Below, piece after piece: positions 52,261-60,677 of a DNA stretch of 64,000 nucleotides (its first letter is position 1; each line of letters starts with the position of its first letter). The notes beneath the pieces were generated by a model. That model ran no database searches. It was not told the DNA's origin and was given only the letters and a program-made list of their open reading frames with translations. The position numbers and the translations under genes were made by a program. Origin of the DNA: Streptomyces sp. NRRL S-1022 (GTDB taxonomy: Bacteria > Actinomycetota > Actinomycetes > Streptomycetales > Streptomycetaceae); contig NZ_JOIU01000004.1 in NCBI RefSeq assembly GCF_000720135.1, positions 186,001 to 250,000 on the forward strand, given 5' to 3'.

Positions 52261-52932
52261 TCAGGCGGGCTTCACCGCCGACACCGCCGTCGCGGTGACC
52301 TTGTTGTCGCACTCGGCGAAAAGGCCGTCGTCCAGGGCGACCTGGTGCTTGCCCGCCCCCGGCAGGCCGACCACCAGCGTCGGGAACACGGACGGGGTCG
52401 CGCCGGAGACGCAGTACCCGTCCGCCTCGCCCTGCACCTGTACGAAGGTCAGCTTCAGCCACGCCTTGCCGTGCGGCGCGAGGCGCACGGTGGCCGCGGT
52501 GCCCTTGGGGGTCACCTTCAGCGGCACGGACCGCTGGGGCGAGCCGTTGCCCGCCCCGGCCACCGTCGGGTGGCCGCGCAGCACGCACGCCGCCGAGGAG
52601 ACGTTGGTGAACTGGACGACCGCGGCCCCGGTGCCCGTGCCCCGGGGCCGGACGGCGGCCTGGTAGGCCGACGCCTCCAGCGCCTTCGCCGTGCAGGCCG
52701 GCGTGGAGCGGGAGGTGTCGTGGGCGGGCGCGGACCGGGCGGCCTCGGTGGACCCGGTGGCGTGGGCGGCCCGCGGAGTCGCCGCGGCCGCCACGGTCGC
52801 AGCGGGGGCCTTCGGGGTCGGGGCCGTGCGCGCCGCGGTGGCGCTCGCCGTCTGACAGACCGTCAGCGACAGGGTGGCGGCGACGGCGGCCAGGGCCGCG
52901 GCGGTGACGCGGCTGGTGTGTCGGTGGTGCAT
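52261..52932 (-). CDS. Secreted DUF4232 domain protein
   Basis: This 223-residue exported protein has a signal peptide (1-32), an Ala/Thr-rich linker and a C-terminal DUF4232 domain (about 85-223). The domain carries three cysteines: PACTAKALEAS, AACVLRGHPTV and GYCVSGATP. The family is common in Streptomyces exoproteins and its role is unknown. The ATG at 52932 begins the signal peptide. Confidence 0.85.
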   Translation of the reverse strand: MHHRHTSRVTAAALAAVAATLSLTVCQTASATAARTAPTPKAPAATVAAAATPRAAHATGSTEAARSAPAHDTSRSTPACTAKALEASAYQAAVRPRGTGTGAAVVQFTNVSSAACVLRGHPTVAGAGNGSPQRSVPLKVTPKGTAATVRLAPHGKAWLKLTFVQVQGEADGYCVSGATPSVFPTLVVGLPGAGKHQVALDDGLFAECDNKVTATAVSAVKPA

Positions 52933-53205
52933 GAGGTCCCCCGGTTGTCGGTGGTGCGTGGTCAGGGCGACCGGCAGGGCGCCGGTGCCCAACGGGACAG
53001 AGCGGGCGCCGGGACCCCGGGTTCCCCGGTGCGGCCGCTGTGACACACCGGTGACAAAACCAGACCGGACGCGCACGGAAGGCCGCGCGGTGGCCGCCGG
53101 GCGGCGTGGCGCGCGCCGGGCCGGCGGGGTCCGCGGCGAGGATGGCGTCGTCCACGACGAGGACGACGCTCGGTACGGAGCCGACCGGGAGGCGGGTGTG
53201 CGGGT

Positions 53206-54279
53206 ATGACGGTGAAGCGTGTCGGCCTGGTCGTGCACGGCGGGCGCCCCGAGGCGGTGGCCGCCGCCCGGACCGTGCGCGCGTGGTGCGCCGAGCACGC
53301 GGTGGGATGCCGGGACATCGACGTGTGGCAGGAGGGCGCCCGGCACAGCGCCCGCGAGGAGGTCGACAGCGCGGGCGACCCGGACCTCATCGTCACCCTG
53401 GGCGGCGACGGCACGTTCCTGCGCGGGGCCCGGCTGGCGGCCGAGAACGACGCCCTGGTCCTCGGCGTGGACCTCGGCCGGGTCGGCTTCCTCACGGAGG
53501 TGCCCGCCCCGCAGGTGCGGGCCGCGCTGGACGCCGTACGGGAGGAACGGATCGGCATCGAGCGGCGGATGCTGCTCACCCTGCGGGCGTCGTGCCGGCT
53601 GGAGGTGCCCGCCCACATGGAGGCGCTGCTGCGGTACGGCCGCGGGCCGATGCTGCCCCCGCCGCGGGTGCGCACGGATTGCGAGGCGGGCGGCGACTGG
53701 GGGGTCGCCCTGAACGTCACCGCGCTGAACGACGTGGTCGTGGAGAAGCTGGCCCGGGACCGGCAGGTGTCGGTCGGGGTCTACCTGGCGGGCCGGCTCC
53801 TGGCCTACTACTCGGCCGACGCGCTGCTGGTGGCCACGCCCACGGGGTCGACGGCGTACAGCTTCGCCGCGGGCGGTCCGGTGGTCTCGCCCCGTGCGGA
53901 GGCCCTGGTGTTCACCCCGGTCGCCCCGCACATGGTGTTCAACCGCGCGGTGGTGGCCGCACCGGACGAGCCCATCGCGCTGCGGGTGCTGGAACGGTCC
54001 GGGCAGGCCGTGGTCAGCATCGACGGGCAGCTGCGCGGGGTGCTGAGTCCCGGCGACTGGATCGGCGTGTACGCCGCGCCGCGCCGGCTCAAGGCGGTAC
54101 GGCTCGGCCCGACGGACTTCTACGGCCGGCTGCGCGAGCGCATGCACCTCACCGACGCTCCGGCCGCGCTCGCCGACGGGGAGGCCCCGCCGCTGTGGCC
54201 GGTGACCACACCGCCGCCGGGCGACCTGGCCCACCTGGCCCTGCCCCCGGCGCCCGGAGACACTCCCCCGCTGCGGTGA
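53206..54279 (+). CDS. NAD(+) kinase paralogue
   Basis: This 357-residue protein has the NAD kinase motifs GGDGTF (66-71), TPTGSTAYSFAAGGPVVSP near residue 210 and SIDGQ near 272. The family NE/D motif is present as LNDVVV. The C-terminus is extended by about 55 proline-rich residues. Streptomycetes usually have a canonical NadK near recN/tlyA, so this is likely a second copy. It makes NADP from NAD and ATP or polyphosphate. The gene stands alone. Confidence 0.92.
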   Translation: MTVKRVGLVVHGGRPEAVAAARTVRAWCAEHAVGCRDIDVWQEGARHSAREEVDSAGDPDLIVTLGGDGTFLRGARLAAENDALVLGVDLGRVGFLTEVPAPQVRAALDAVREERIGIERRMLLTLRASCRLEVPAHMEALLRYGRGPMLPPPRVRTDCEAGGDWGVALNVTALNDVVVEKLARDRQVSVGVYLAGRLLAYYSADALLVATPTGSTAYSFAAGGPVVSPRAEALVFTPVAPHMVFNRAVVAAPDEPIALRVLERSGQAVVSIDGQLRGVLSPGDWIGVYAAPRRLKAVRLGPTDFYGRLRERMHLTDAPAALADGEAPPLWPVTTPPPGDLAHLALPPAPGDTPPLR

Positions 54280-54395
54280 CGCACCCGGACGGCCGTTCGG
54301 GGCACGGGGCGCCGCGCCACGGTGCGTGTGCCGTGTGGTCGTATATTCCGTAGCCTAGGCGTGGGCAAGCCCCACCGGATATAAGGAGATATTTG

Positions 54396-54896
54396 ATGTC
54401 GACCGTCGAGCTGAACACCAACTTCGGCCGGATCGTGCTGGAACTCAACGACGCCGAGGCGCCGAAGACCGTCGAGAACTTCCTGTCGTACGTGCGCAGC
54501 GGCCACTACGACGGCACGATTTTCCACCGGGTAATCAGCGGCTTCATGATCCAGGGTGGCGGTTTCACCCCGGACATGGCCCAGAAGCCCACCCAGGCGC
54601 CCATCCAGAACGAGGCCGACAACGGGCTGAAGAACAACAACTACACCGTGGCGATGGCGCGGACGAACGACCCGCACTCCGCGACGGCGCAGTTCTTCAT
54701 CAACGTTTCGGACAACGCCTTCCTCAATTACTCGGCCAAGTCCCCGACCGGCTGGGGCTACGCCGTGTTCGGCAGGGTCACCGAGGGCCAGGACGTCGTC
54801 GACTCCATCAAGGGGGTCAAGACGGGCAGCCGGGGCGGCCACCAGGACGTCCCGACGGAGCCCGTGGTCATCGAGTCCGCCAAGGTGCTCGGCTGA
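54396..54896 (+). CDS. Peptidyl-prolyl cis-trans isomerase, cyclophilin
   Basis: This 166-residue cytosolic cyclophilin has [14 protein letters not shown] and [17 protein letters not shown] (the latter with the catalytic QFFI region). It catalyses proline isomerisation. The AAGGAGAT ribosome site at 54383-54390 sets ATG 54396 as the start (a TTG at 54393 is in frame). It is monocistronic and ends at a perfect bidirectional hairpin. Confidence 0.95.
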   Translation: MSTVELNTNFGRIVLELNDAEAPKTVENFLSYVRSGHYDGTIFHRVISGFMIQGGGFTPDMAQKPTQAPIQNEADNGLKNNNYTVAMARTNDPHSATAQFFINVSDNAFLNYSAKSPTGWGYAVFGRVTEGQDVVDSIKGVKTGSRGGHQDVPTEPVVIESAKVLG

Positions 54897-54908
54897 CGCA
54901 CACCGCCG

Positions 54909-54936
54909 GGGCGGCACCGGTGCACCGGTGCCGCCC
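54909..54936. terminator. Perfect bidirectional hairpin terminator
   Basis: GGGCGGCACCGG, a TGCA loop and the exact complement form a 12-bp stem. It lies between the convergent cyclophilin and thioesterase genes and can serve both. Confidence 0.85.
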
Positions 54937-54984
54937 GTGCCGCGGGTCCGGCGGAGGCCGGCCGGCGGTCGGGTGGGCAGGGGA

Positions 54985-55764
54985 TCAGGCCGCCGCTCCG
55001 GCGCCGGGTCCGAACCGCCGCAGCGTGGCCTCGATCCGGGACAGGACGGCCTGCTGCTGCGCCACCAGGTAGAAGTGGCCACCCGGGTACACGTGGAGTT
55101 CGAAGGGGCCGTCGGTCTCCTGGGACCAGGTGCGGGCCTCCTCGGGAGTCACCCGCGGGTCCTCGTCGCCCGTCAGCGCGACGAAGGGGAAGCCCAGGCG
55201 CGGCCCGGGGGTGCGCCGGTACGTCTCCACCGCGCGGTAGTCGGCGCGCAGCGCCGGCAGGATCATCTGCAGCAGCTCCTCGTCCTGCAGCACGGCCGCG
55301 TGCGTGCCGTCGAGCTTGACGACCTCCTCGATCAGCCGCGCGTCGTCGCCCAGGTGGACGCTCTCGTCCCGCTCGACGGACGGGCCCCGGCGGCCGGAGA
55401 CGAAGAACACCGCGGGCGGGCGGCCGGCGTCCGCCAGCAGCCGGGCCAGCTCGAAGCCGACCATGGCGCCCATGCTGTGCCCGAACAGGGCGACGGGCGT
55501 GTCGTCCCGCTCGTCGAGGGCGCGGAACACGCCCCGCGCGAGTTCCCGGACGGAGTCCACCGGGGGTTCCGACAGGCGGTCCTGGCGGCCGGGGTACTGC
55601 ACCGCGAGCACGTCCACCGCGGGCGACAGCGCCTTGGAGAAGGGGTGGTAGAAGCCCGCGGAGCCGCCGGCGTGCGGCAGGCAGAGCAGCCGCGGCGCAC
55701 CCGGCGCCGGCTGATGGAAGCTGCGCAGCCACAGGCGGTGCTCTGCGCTGGACCGGTCGGCCAT
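54985..55764 (-). CDS. Type II thioesterase (orphan)
   Basis: This 259-residue alpha/beta hydrolase is a type II (editing) thioesterase. Ser97 lies in FGHSMGAM, the acidic residue is in LTGDEDPRV and the histidine in YPGGHFYLV. Typical family openings LLCLPHAGGSAGFYHPF are seen at about 26-42. These enzymes clear aberrant acyl groups from PKS or NRPS carrier proteins. No PKS or NRPS gene is in the window. ATG 55764 follows a GAGGGGG site. Confidence 0.92.
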   Translation of the reverse strand: MADRSSAEHRLWLRSFHQPAPGAPRLLCLPHAGGSAGFYHPFSKALSPAVDVLAVQYPGRQDRLSEPPVDSVRELARGVFRALDERDDTPVALFGHSMGAMVGFELARLLADAGRPPAVFFVSGRRGPSVERDESVHLGDDARLIEEVVKLDGTHAAVLQDEELLQMILPALRADYRAVETYRRTPGPRLGFPFVALTGDEDPRVTPEEARTWSQETDGPFELHVYPGGHFYLVAQQQAVLSRIEATLRRFGPGAGAAA

Positions 55765-55958
55765 GTGTCCCCCTCGGTGGAACGTCCTGGACGCGTGCTG
55801 TGCGGAACAGTCTTGGTCACGAAGGTAGTTGACGGCGCGGGCCGGTTCCGCGCCGGTGTGCGTTCCGCCTGCCCTCTTGACCGTCGGTTGACGCTCTCCC
55901 ACCCCACTACTTAGACTGCGAATCCAAAGATGGACTACATGTCTACGGAAGGGGTGGC

Positions 55959-56606
55959 GTGGGCGACGCCGGCGGGGACGGGGACGGCGCGGACGAGCAC
56001 CTCGTCCGGGAGGCCGAGAAGATCGCCGTGGCGCTGGGCCGCATGTTTCCCGGCCTGTGCGAGGTGGTGCTGCACGACCTGCGGGACCCGGACCACGCCA
56101 TCCGCGCGATCGAGAACAACCTGTCGGGCCGTCAGGTGGGCGACTCCGCCACCGAGTTGGGTCTGGCCCGCATCGCCGACCCGCAGTACCCCAGCGTCAT
56201 CCAGAACTATCCCAACCGGTTCCCCGACGGCCGCCCGGCGAAGTCCACGTCCATCGGCATCAAGAACGCCGCCGGGGAGTACGTCGCGGCCCTGTGCCTG
56301 AACCTCGACGTGTCCGTCCTGTCCCCGGTGACCCTCGCCCTGTCCAACCTCGTCGCCACGGACGCCGAGCACCGCGACCAGCCGCTGGAGACCCTGCGGG
56401 ACCGCAACGCGCGCGAGCTGCGCCAGGCGGTCGAGGCCCGCGCCGCCGAGCGCGCCGCCACCCCCCGCTCGCTCAGCCGGGAGGACAAGAAGGCGCTCGT
56501 ACGGCAGTTGCAGCGCGACGGCTACTTCGACTCGCGCGACGCCGCGCAGACCATCGCGGACCTGCTCGGCGTGTCCCGGGCCACGGTCTACAACTACACG
56601 AAGTGA
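55959..56606 (+). CDS. YheO-type PAS and helix-turn-helix regulator
   Basis: This 215-residue protein has a YheO-like PAS domain (about 15-125) that includes NYPNRFPDGRPAKSTSIGIKN and a C-terminal helix-turn-helix (RDAAQTIADLLGVSRATVYN). The GTG start at 55959 follows GGAAGGGG. The YheO family includes DhuS-like regulators of hydroxy-amino-acid catabolism. The next two genes encode PLP enzymes, 14 and 47 bp further on, so the regulator is likely the sensor of their substrate. Confidence 0.87.
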   Translation: MGDAGGDGDGADEHLVREAEKIAVALGRMFPGLCEVVLHDLRDPDHAIRAIENNLSGRQVGDSATELGLARIADPQYPSVIQNYPNRFPDGRPAKSTSIGIKNAAGEYVAALCLNLDVSVLSPVTLALSNLVATDAEHRDQPLETLRDRNARELRQAVEARAAERAATPRSLSREDKKALVRQLQRDGYFDSRDAAQTIADLLGVSRATVYNYTK

Positions 56607-56620
56607 AGGGGCACTCGTCC

Positions 56621-57790
56621 ATGTCCACCGCCGTCTCCCGCACCGTCCGGACGCTGGCCGACCCCGACACCCCGTTCGCCGTCGTCGACGTGCACCGGGT
56701 CCGCCGCAACACCGCCCGGCTGCGGGCGCGGGCGGACCGCCTCGGGGTCGAGCTGCGCCCGCACGTGAAGACGGCCAAGAGCCTCGACGCGGCCGCCCTC
56801 CTGCACGACGGCGGCCCGGGCCCCGTCACCGTCTCCACCCTCGCCGAGGCCGAGGCGTTCGCCGACGCCGGTCACCGCGACATCACCTACGCCGTCGGCA
56901 TCGAACCGCACAAACTCCCCCGGGTGGTCGCCCTGGTGCGGCGCGGGGTCACTCTGCGCGTCCTGCTGGACAGCACCGAGCAGGCGGCGTTCGTCGCCTC
57001 GGCCGCCCGGGAGGCCGGTGTCGCCCTGCCCGCACTGGTCGAGATCGACTGCGACGGCCACCGCGGCGGTCTCAGGCCCGACGCCCCGGGGCTCGTCGGC
57101 ATCGCCCGCGTCCTCCACGACGCGGGCTGCCTGGACGGCGTACTGACCCATGCGGGCGAGTCGTACTTCTGCCACACCGCCGGGGAACGCCGTGCGGCGG
57201 CGCGGGCCGAACGGGACGCCGCCGTCGCCGCCGCGGAGCGGCTCCGCGCGGCCGGCCTGCCCGTGACCACGGTCAGCGTGGGCTCCACCCCGACCGCCCA
57301 CGCCGCCGACGACCTCACCGGGGTCACCGAACTCCGCGCCGGCAACCACGTGTTCTTCGACCTGGTGATGGCCGGCCTCGGCGTGTGCGACCTGACCGAC
57401 CTGGCCCTGTCGGTCGTGGTCACCGTCATCGGACACCGCCCCGAGTACGGCTGGATCGTCACCGACGGCGGCTGGATGGCCATGTCCCGCGACCGCGGCA
57501 CCGCCGCCCAGCCGCAGGACCAGGGCTACGGCCTGGTCACCGACCTCGACGGCACCCTGATCCCGGACCTGGTCATGACCGCCGCCAGCCAGGAACACGG
57601 CACCCTCACCGCCCGGAACGGCGCAGCCCTGCCCGAGCTGCCCATCGGCACCCGCCTGCGCGTCCTGCCCAACCACGCCTGCGCCACCGCCGCCCAGCAC
57701 CACGGCTACCACGTCGTCGACGGCACCCGGGGCACGGCAGGGCCCGCGCCGGCCGTCGAGGCGTACTGGCCGCGCGTCACCGGCTGGTGA
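56621..57790 (+). CDS. DSD1-like D-serine dehydratase / D-threonine aldolase family PLP enzyme
   Basis: This 389-residue protein has an alanine racemase-type barrel with the PLP lysine Lys50 in RPHVKTAKS and a C-terminal zinc-binding domain with His352 and Cys354 in PNHACAT. This is the eukaryotic D-serine dehydratase (DSD1) architecture, also seen in D-threo-3-hydroxyaspartate dehydratase and D-threonine aldolase. It acts on a D-beta-hydroxy amino acid. The gene starts 14 bp after the regulator stop and lies upstream of an L-type dehydratase. Confidence 0.9.
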   Translation: MSTAVSRTVRTLADPDTPFAVVDVHRVRRNTARLRARADRLGVELRPHVKTAKSLDAAALLHDGGPGPVTVSTLAEAEAFADAGHRDITYAVGIEPHKLPRVVALVRRGVTLRVLLDSTEQAAFVASAAREAGVALPALVEIDCDGHRGGLRPDAPGLVGIARVLHDAGCLDGVLTHAGESYFCHTAGERRAAARAERDAAVAAAERLRAAGLPVTTVSVGSTPTAHAADDLTGVTELRAGNHVFFDLVMAGLGVCDLTDLALSVVVTVIGHRPEYGWIVTDGGWMAMSRDRGTAAQPQDQGYGLVTDLDGTLIPDLVMTAASQEHGTLTARNGAALPELPIGTRLRVLPNHACATAAQHHGYHVVDGTRGTAGPAPAVEAYWPRVTGW

Positions 57791-57837
57791 CCCCCTCCCG
57801 CCCCATTCCCCCTGCCGAGGACACAGCGAGGACTCCC

Positions 57838-58821
57838 ATGGCCGCCGCCCCCCTGCCCGTCTCGTTCGCCGACGTCCGCGAGGCCGCCGCCCGCCTCGAC
57901 GGCATCGCCCACCGCACCCCGGTCCTCACCTCCCGCACCCTGAACTCCCTGGTCGGAGCGGAGGTGTTCATCAAGGCCGAGAACTTCCAGCGGATCGGGG
58001 CCTTCAAGTTCCGCGGCGCCTACAACGCCGCCGCCCAGCTTCCCCCGGACCAGCTGGCGAAGGGCATCGCGGCCTACTCCTCCGGCAACCACGCCCAGGC
58101 CACCGCCCTCGCCGCCCGCGAACTGGGCACCACCGCCGTCATCCTGATGCCCGAGGACGCCCCGCGCTCCAAGCGGGAGGCGACCGCCGGGTACGGGGCG
58201 GAGATCGTCACCTACGACCGCTACACCCAGGACCGTACCGCGCTCGGCCACGCCCTGGCCGAGGACCGCGGCCTGGCGCTGATCCCGCCCTACGACCATC
58301 CTCACGTCATCGCCGGCCAGGGCACCGCGGCGCTGGAACTCCTGGAGGAGACCGGCCCGTTGGACGCCCTCCTGGTGCCCGTGGGAGGCGGCGGGCTCAT
58401 CGCCGGCAGCGCCACCGCCGCGACGGCGCTGCATCCCGGGATCCGCGTCATCGGGGTCGAACCGGAAGCCGGCGACGACACCAGGCGGTCCCTGGAGGCC
58501 GGGGCGCGCGTCACCGTCCCGGTCCCCCGCACCATCGCCGACGGCCAGGCCCTGCCCACGCCCGGCGAGATCACCTTCCCCGTCAACCAGCGCCTGGTGG
58601 ACTCGATCGCCCTCGTCAGCGACGACGAGATCGTCACCGCGATGCGTTTCGCCTTCGAACGGCTGAAGATCGTCCTGGAGCCCAGCGGGGCCACGTCCCT
58701 GGCCGCCCTGCTGGCCGGACGCGTCGCCGGCCCACCGCGACGGATCGGCATCATCGCCTCCGGCGGCAACATCGACGTGGCCCGCTTCACCTCCCTCACC
58801 CAGCGCCCGGACCAAGGGTGA
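57838..58821 (+). CDS. Threonine/serine (hydroxyaspartate) dehydratase, PLP fold type II
   Basis: This 327-residue enzyme has the PLP lysine Lys57 in AFKFRGAYNA, the phosphate loop GGGGLIAGS near 185 and SGNHAQA near 80. It lacks the C-terminal ACT domains of biosynthetic IlvA, so it is a catabolic dehydratase or a serine racemase-like enzyme. L-threo-3-hydroxyaspartate dehydratase is a good candidate in view of the D-specific partner upstream. ATG 57838 is 47 bp after the upstream stop. Confidence 0.9.
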   Translation: MAAAPLPVSFADVREAAARLDGIAHRTPVLTSRTLNSLVGAEVFIKAENFQRIGAFKFRGAYNAAAQLPPDQLAKGIAAYSSGNHAQATALAARELGTTAVILMPEDAPRSKREATAGYGAEIVTYDRYTQDRTALGHALAEDRGLALIPPYDHPHVIAGQGTAALELLEETGPLDALLVPVGGGGLIAGSATAATALHPGIRVIGVEPEAGDDTRRSLEAGARVTVPVPRTIADGQALPTPGEITFPVNQRLVDSIALVSDDEIVTAMRFAFERLKIVLEPSGATSLAALLAGRVAGPPRRIGIIASGGNIDVARFTSLTQRPDQG

Positions 58822-59267
58822 CGCGGGTGTAGTACCCGGTACGGCCAAACCCCACCGGTCGGGGGTGCCGTCCGTGTGCTCCGGGGTGCCGGGGTCGGGC
58901 CGTGCCCCGGGCCGGGTGGGGCGGTCCGGGGGTGCGGCGGAGTCGCGGACCTGGCGCGCTGTGTGCGACGCCGATGGCAGCGGAGCCGCGGGACCCGAGC
59001 CGGTCCTGGCTCCGCGCCGCCCCGGTGCCTCCGCTGTCCTCACCCGGACGGTGGAACCGCCTGAAGTGCTCCCCGGGCCCGTGCCGGCACGGAGAAGGCC
59101 GGGCGCCGGCAGCCTTCCCGCCCGGGGGCGGCCCCGCTCCCGACGAGTGATCTTGGCGCGGATCTCGCAGGATGACCGAAGGTGCCCGGCCGCGGGAGTA
59201 CGGCCGGCCGGGCAGCCGTACTCCCGCGCGGCTTAACGCCGCCCGAACCCCGCAGGAGCACCCCCTC
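58822..59267. other. 446-bp region without a supported gene
   Basis: I found no coding frame with good codon bias. The only clear element is the 14-bp hairpin at 59191-59228 close to the downstream gene. The remainder may be the promoter and a long leader. Confidence 0.6.
59191..59228 (+). promoter_or_regulatory. 14-bp perfect inverted repeat in a leader
   Basis: CGCGGGAGTACGGC and its exact complement flank a 10-nt loop, 39 bp upstream of the start of the helical protein gene. It would form a very stable mRNA hairpin near the ribosome site, or it is a protein-binding site or terminator. Confidence 0.65.
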
Positions 59268-60167
59268 ATGGCGATGACGCAGGCCTTGATCCCGGCACTT
59301 GAGGATGCCCACCATGCCCATGCCGCAGCGCGCGACCGGCTGCGGGCGGATGCGGAGGCCGCTCCGCCCGGCCCCCACCGGCAGCTGCTGCAACGCCAGG
59401 CCGACGACATGCAGGACCGGCTTCACAGCATCGAGCTCCACCTCAGCGGTCTGCGGCCCCGCGGTCTGCTCGGCGGCGTGACCGACATGGCGCGTTTCGC
59501 CGCCCGCACCACGGTGAGGACGGCCACGCTCCCGCTGACCCTGGGGCAGAAGGCCGTGACGGGCGTGATGCGCGGCCGGGGCACGGTCGACGAGCGGCAG
59601 CTGCTGAGGAACACCGAGGACGAGTACGCCGCCGCGGCCCGGGCCCTCGCCACCAGCCAGGCCGGCGAGGTCCTCGCCGACCAGGCCCAGGACCGCGTCA
59701 CGCTCGACCTGTTCCTGGAGATGCGCGACCACGACCGGGAGCTGCTGGACCAGCTGGAGGACAGCCTCGCCCGGCAGGCCCGGGCCGTGGCCTCCGCCGG
59801 GGACGGCTTCCGCGTGGAACAGACGGCGAACGGCGGCCTCGCCCACCGGGCCGCCCGCCCGCTGCTGGCCGTCGCCGACCTGCTGCGCCACGCGGCACAC
59901 CCCGGGCAGCGCCCCGGGCCGCCCGAGGAGCCGGCGGGAGAGAGGACCGAGGTGACCGCCGCGGCCGAGCAGGTCCAGGGAGCGGTGAGCAGCGAGGAGA
60001 GCCTGCCCATCGTCGGCTTCAGCCAGTTGAGCGTGGAGGAGATCGAGCAGCGCCTGCCCCTGCTGTCCGAGTCCGACCTGCAAGTCCTCCAGGGGTACGA
60101 GCGCACGCACGCCCAGCGCAAGGGCGTCCTGGAGGCCATCGAACGCCTGAGCTCCCACCCGTACTGA
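59268..60167 (+). CDS. Helical stress-type protein with C-terminal DUF8129-like domain
   Basis: This 299-residue protein is mostly alpha-helical. A ferritin/hemerythrin-like helical part (about 5-190) has heptad-rich stretches, and a C-terminal segment LPIVGFSQLSVEEIEQRLPL then SDLQVLQGYERTHAQRKGVL resembles the small domain found in actinobacterial membrane or stress proteins. The ATG follows CAGGAG at 59252-59257. No signal peptide or transmembrane helix is evident. The function is unknown. Confidence 0.75.
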   Translation: MAMTQALIPALEDAHHAHAAARDRLRADAEAAPPGPHRQLLQRQADDMQDRLHSIELHLSGLRPRGLLGGVTDMARFAARTTVRTATLPLTLGQKAVTGVMRGRGTVDERQLLRNTEDEYAAAARALATSQAGEVLADQAQDRVTLDLFLEMRDHDRELLDQLEDSLARQARAVASAGDGFRVEQTANGGLAHRAARPLLAVADLLRHAAHPGQRPGPPEEPAGERTEVTAAAEQVQGAVSSEESLPIVGFSQLSVEEIEQRLPLLSESDLQVLQGYERTHAQRKGVLEAIERLSSHPY

Positions 60168-60223
60168 CCGACAGGTGCGAGCCGAAGCGATCGGCAGCAG
60201 ATCGACAGGAATCGGAGGGCCGC

Positions 60224-60510
60224 CGCCCGCGCAGCCGGGTCCCGGACACCGGCGAGCACCCTGACCTCCTGGGCCGGTATCAGGCCCAGATCGCCGCGAC
60301 CCCGCTGCTCACCGCCGAGGAAGAGGTGGCGCCGGCCCGGCGCATCGAGGCCGGGGTGCACGCCGCCGGGGGCGGCTGCACGACGGGCAGAGCCGCACCT
60401 TGCAGCAGGTGGCCGAGCAGGTGGGGCTGACCCGGGAACACGTCCGCCGGCTGGAGCGGGAATCGTTCAGCCGGCTCCGGGCGCCCGACACCGGTGAGCG
60501 TCCGCTGTAG
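60224..60510 (+). pseudogene. Deleted sigma-70 factor gene (regions 1.2 and 4.2 only)
   Basis: From about 60254 one frame reads HPDLLGRYQAQIAATPLLTA then EEEVAPARRIEAG, the region 1.2 signature of principal-type sigma factors. After about 60370 the frame changes and RTLQQVAEQVGLTREHVRRL then ERESFSRLRAP, the region 4.2 helix-turn-helix, reads to TAG 60508-60510. Regions 2 and 3 are absent, so at least about 450 bp have been lost. No start codon is obvious. The remaining 60511-60677 shows nothing. Confidence 0.78.
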
Positions 60511-60677
60511 TGGGCCGGCTGACCCGCGGGCGGTGACCGGCGGGCACGCCCCGGCCCGGTCGCCCGCGCCCGTCGCGTGCGCCGGGGCGGGCGGGCGAGC
60601 GCGGTCCGTGCCGGGTGTCGTACGCCCCGGCCCGCGTCCGGTGGCCCGCGTCGGGTCTCGTCTCGGGTGCTCCCCCG

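Noticed and set aside
54985..55764. Calling a biosynthetic gene cluster around the thioesterase and P450
   Set aside because: No PKS, NRPS, terpene or RiPP core enzyme is present and the two genes are 40 kb apart.
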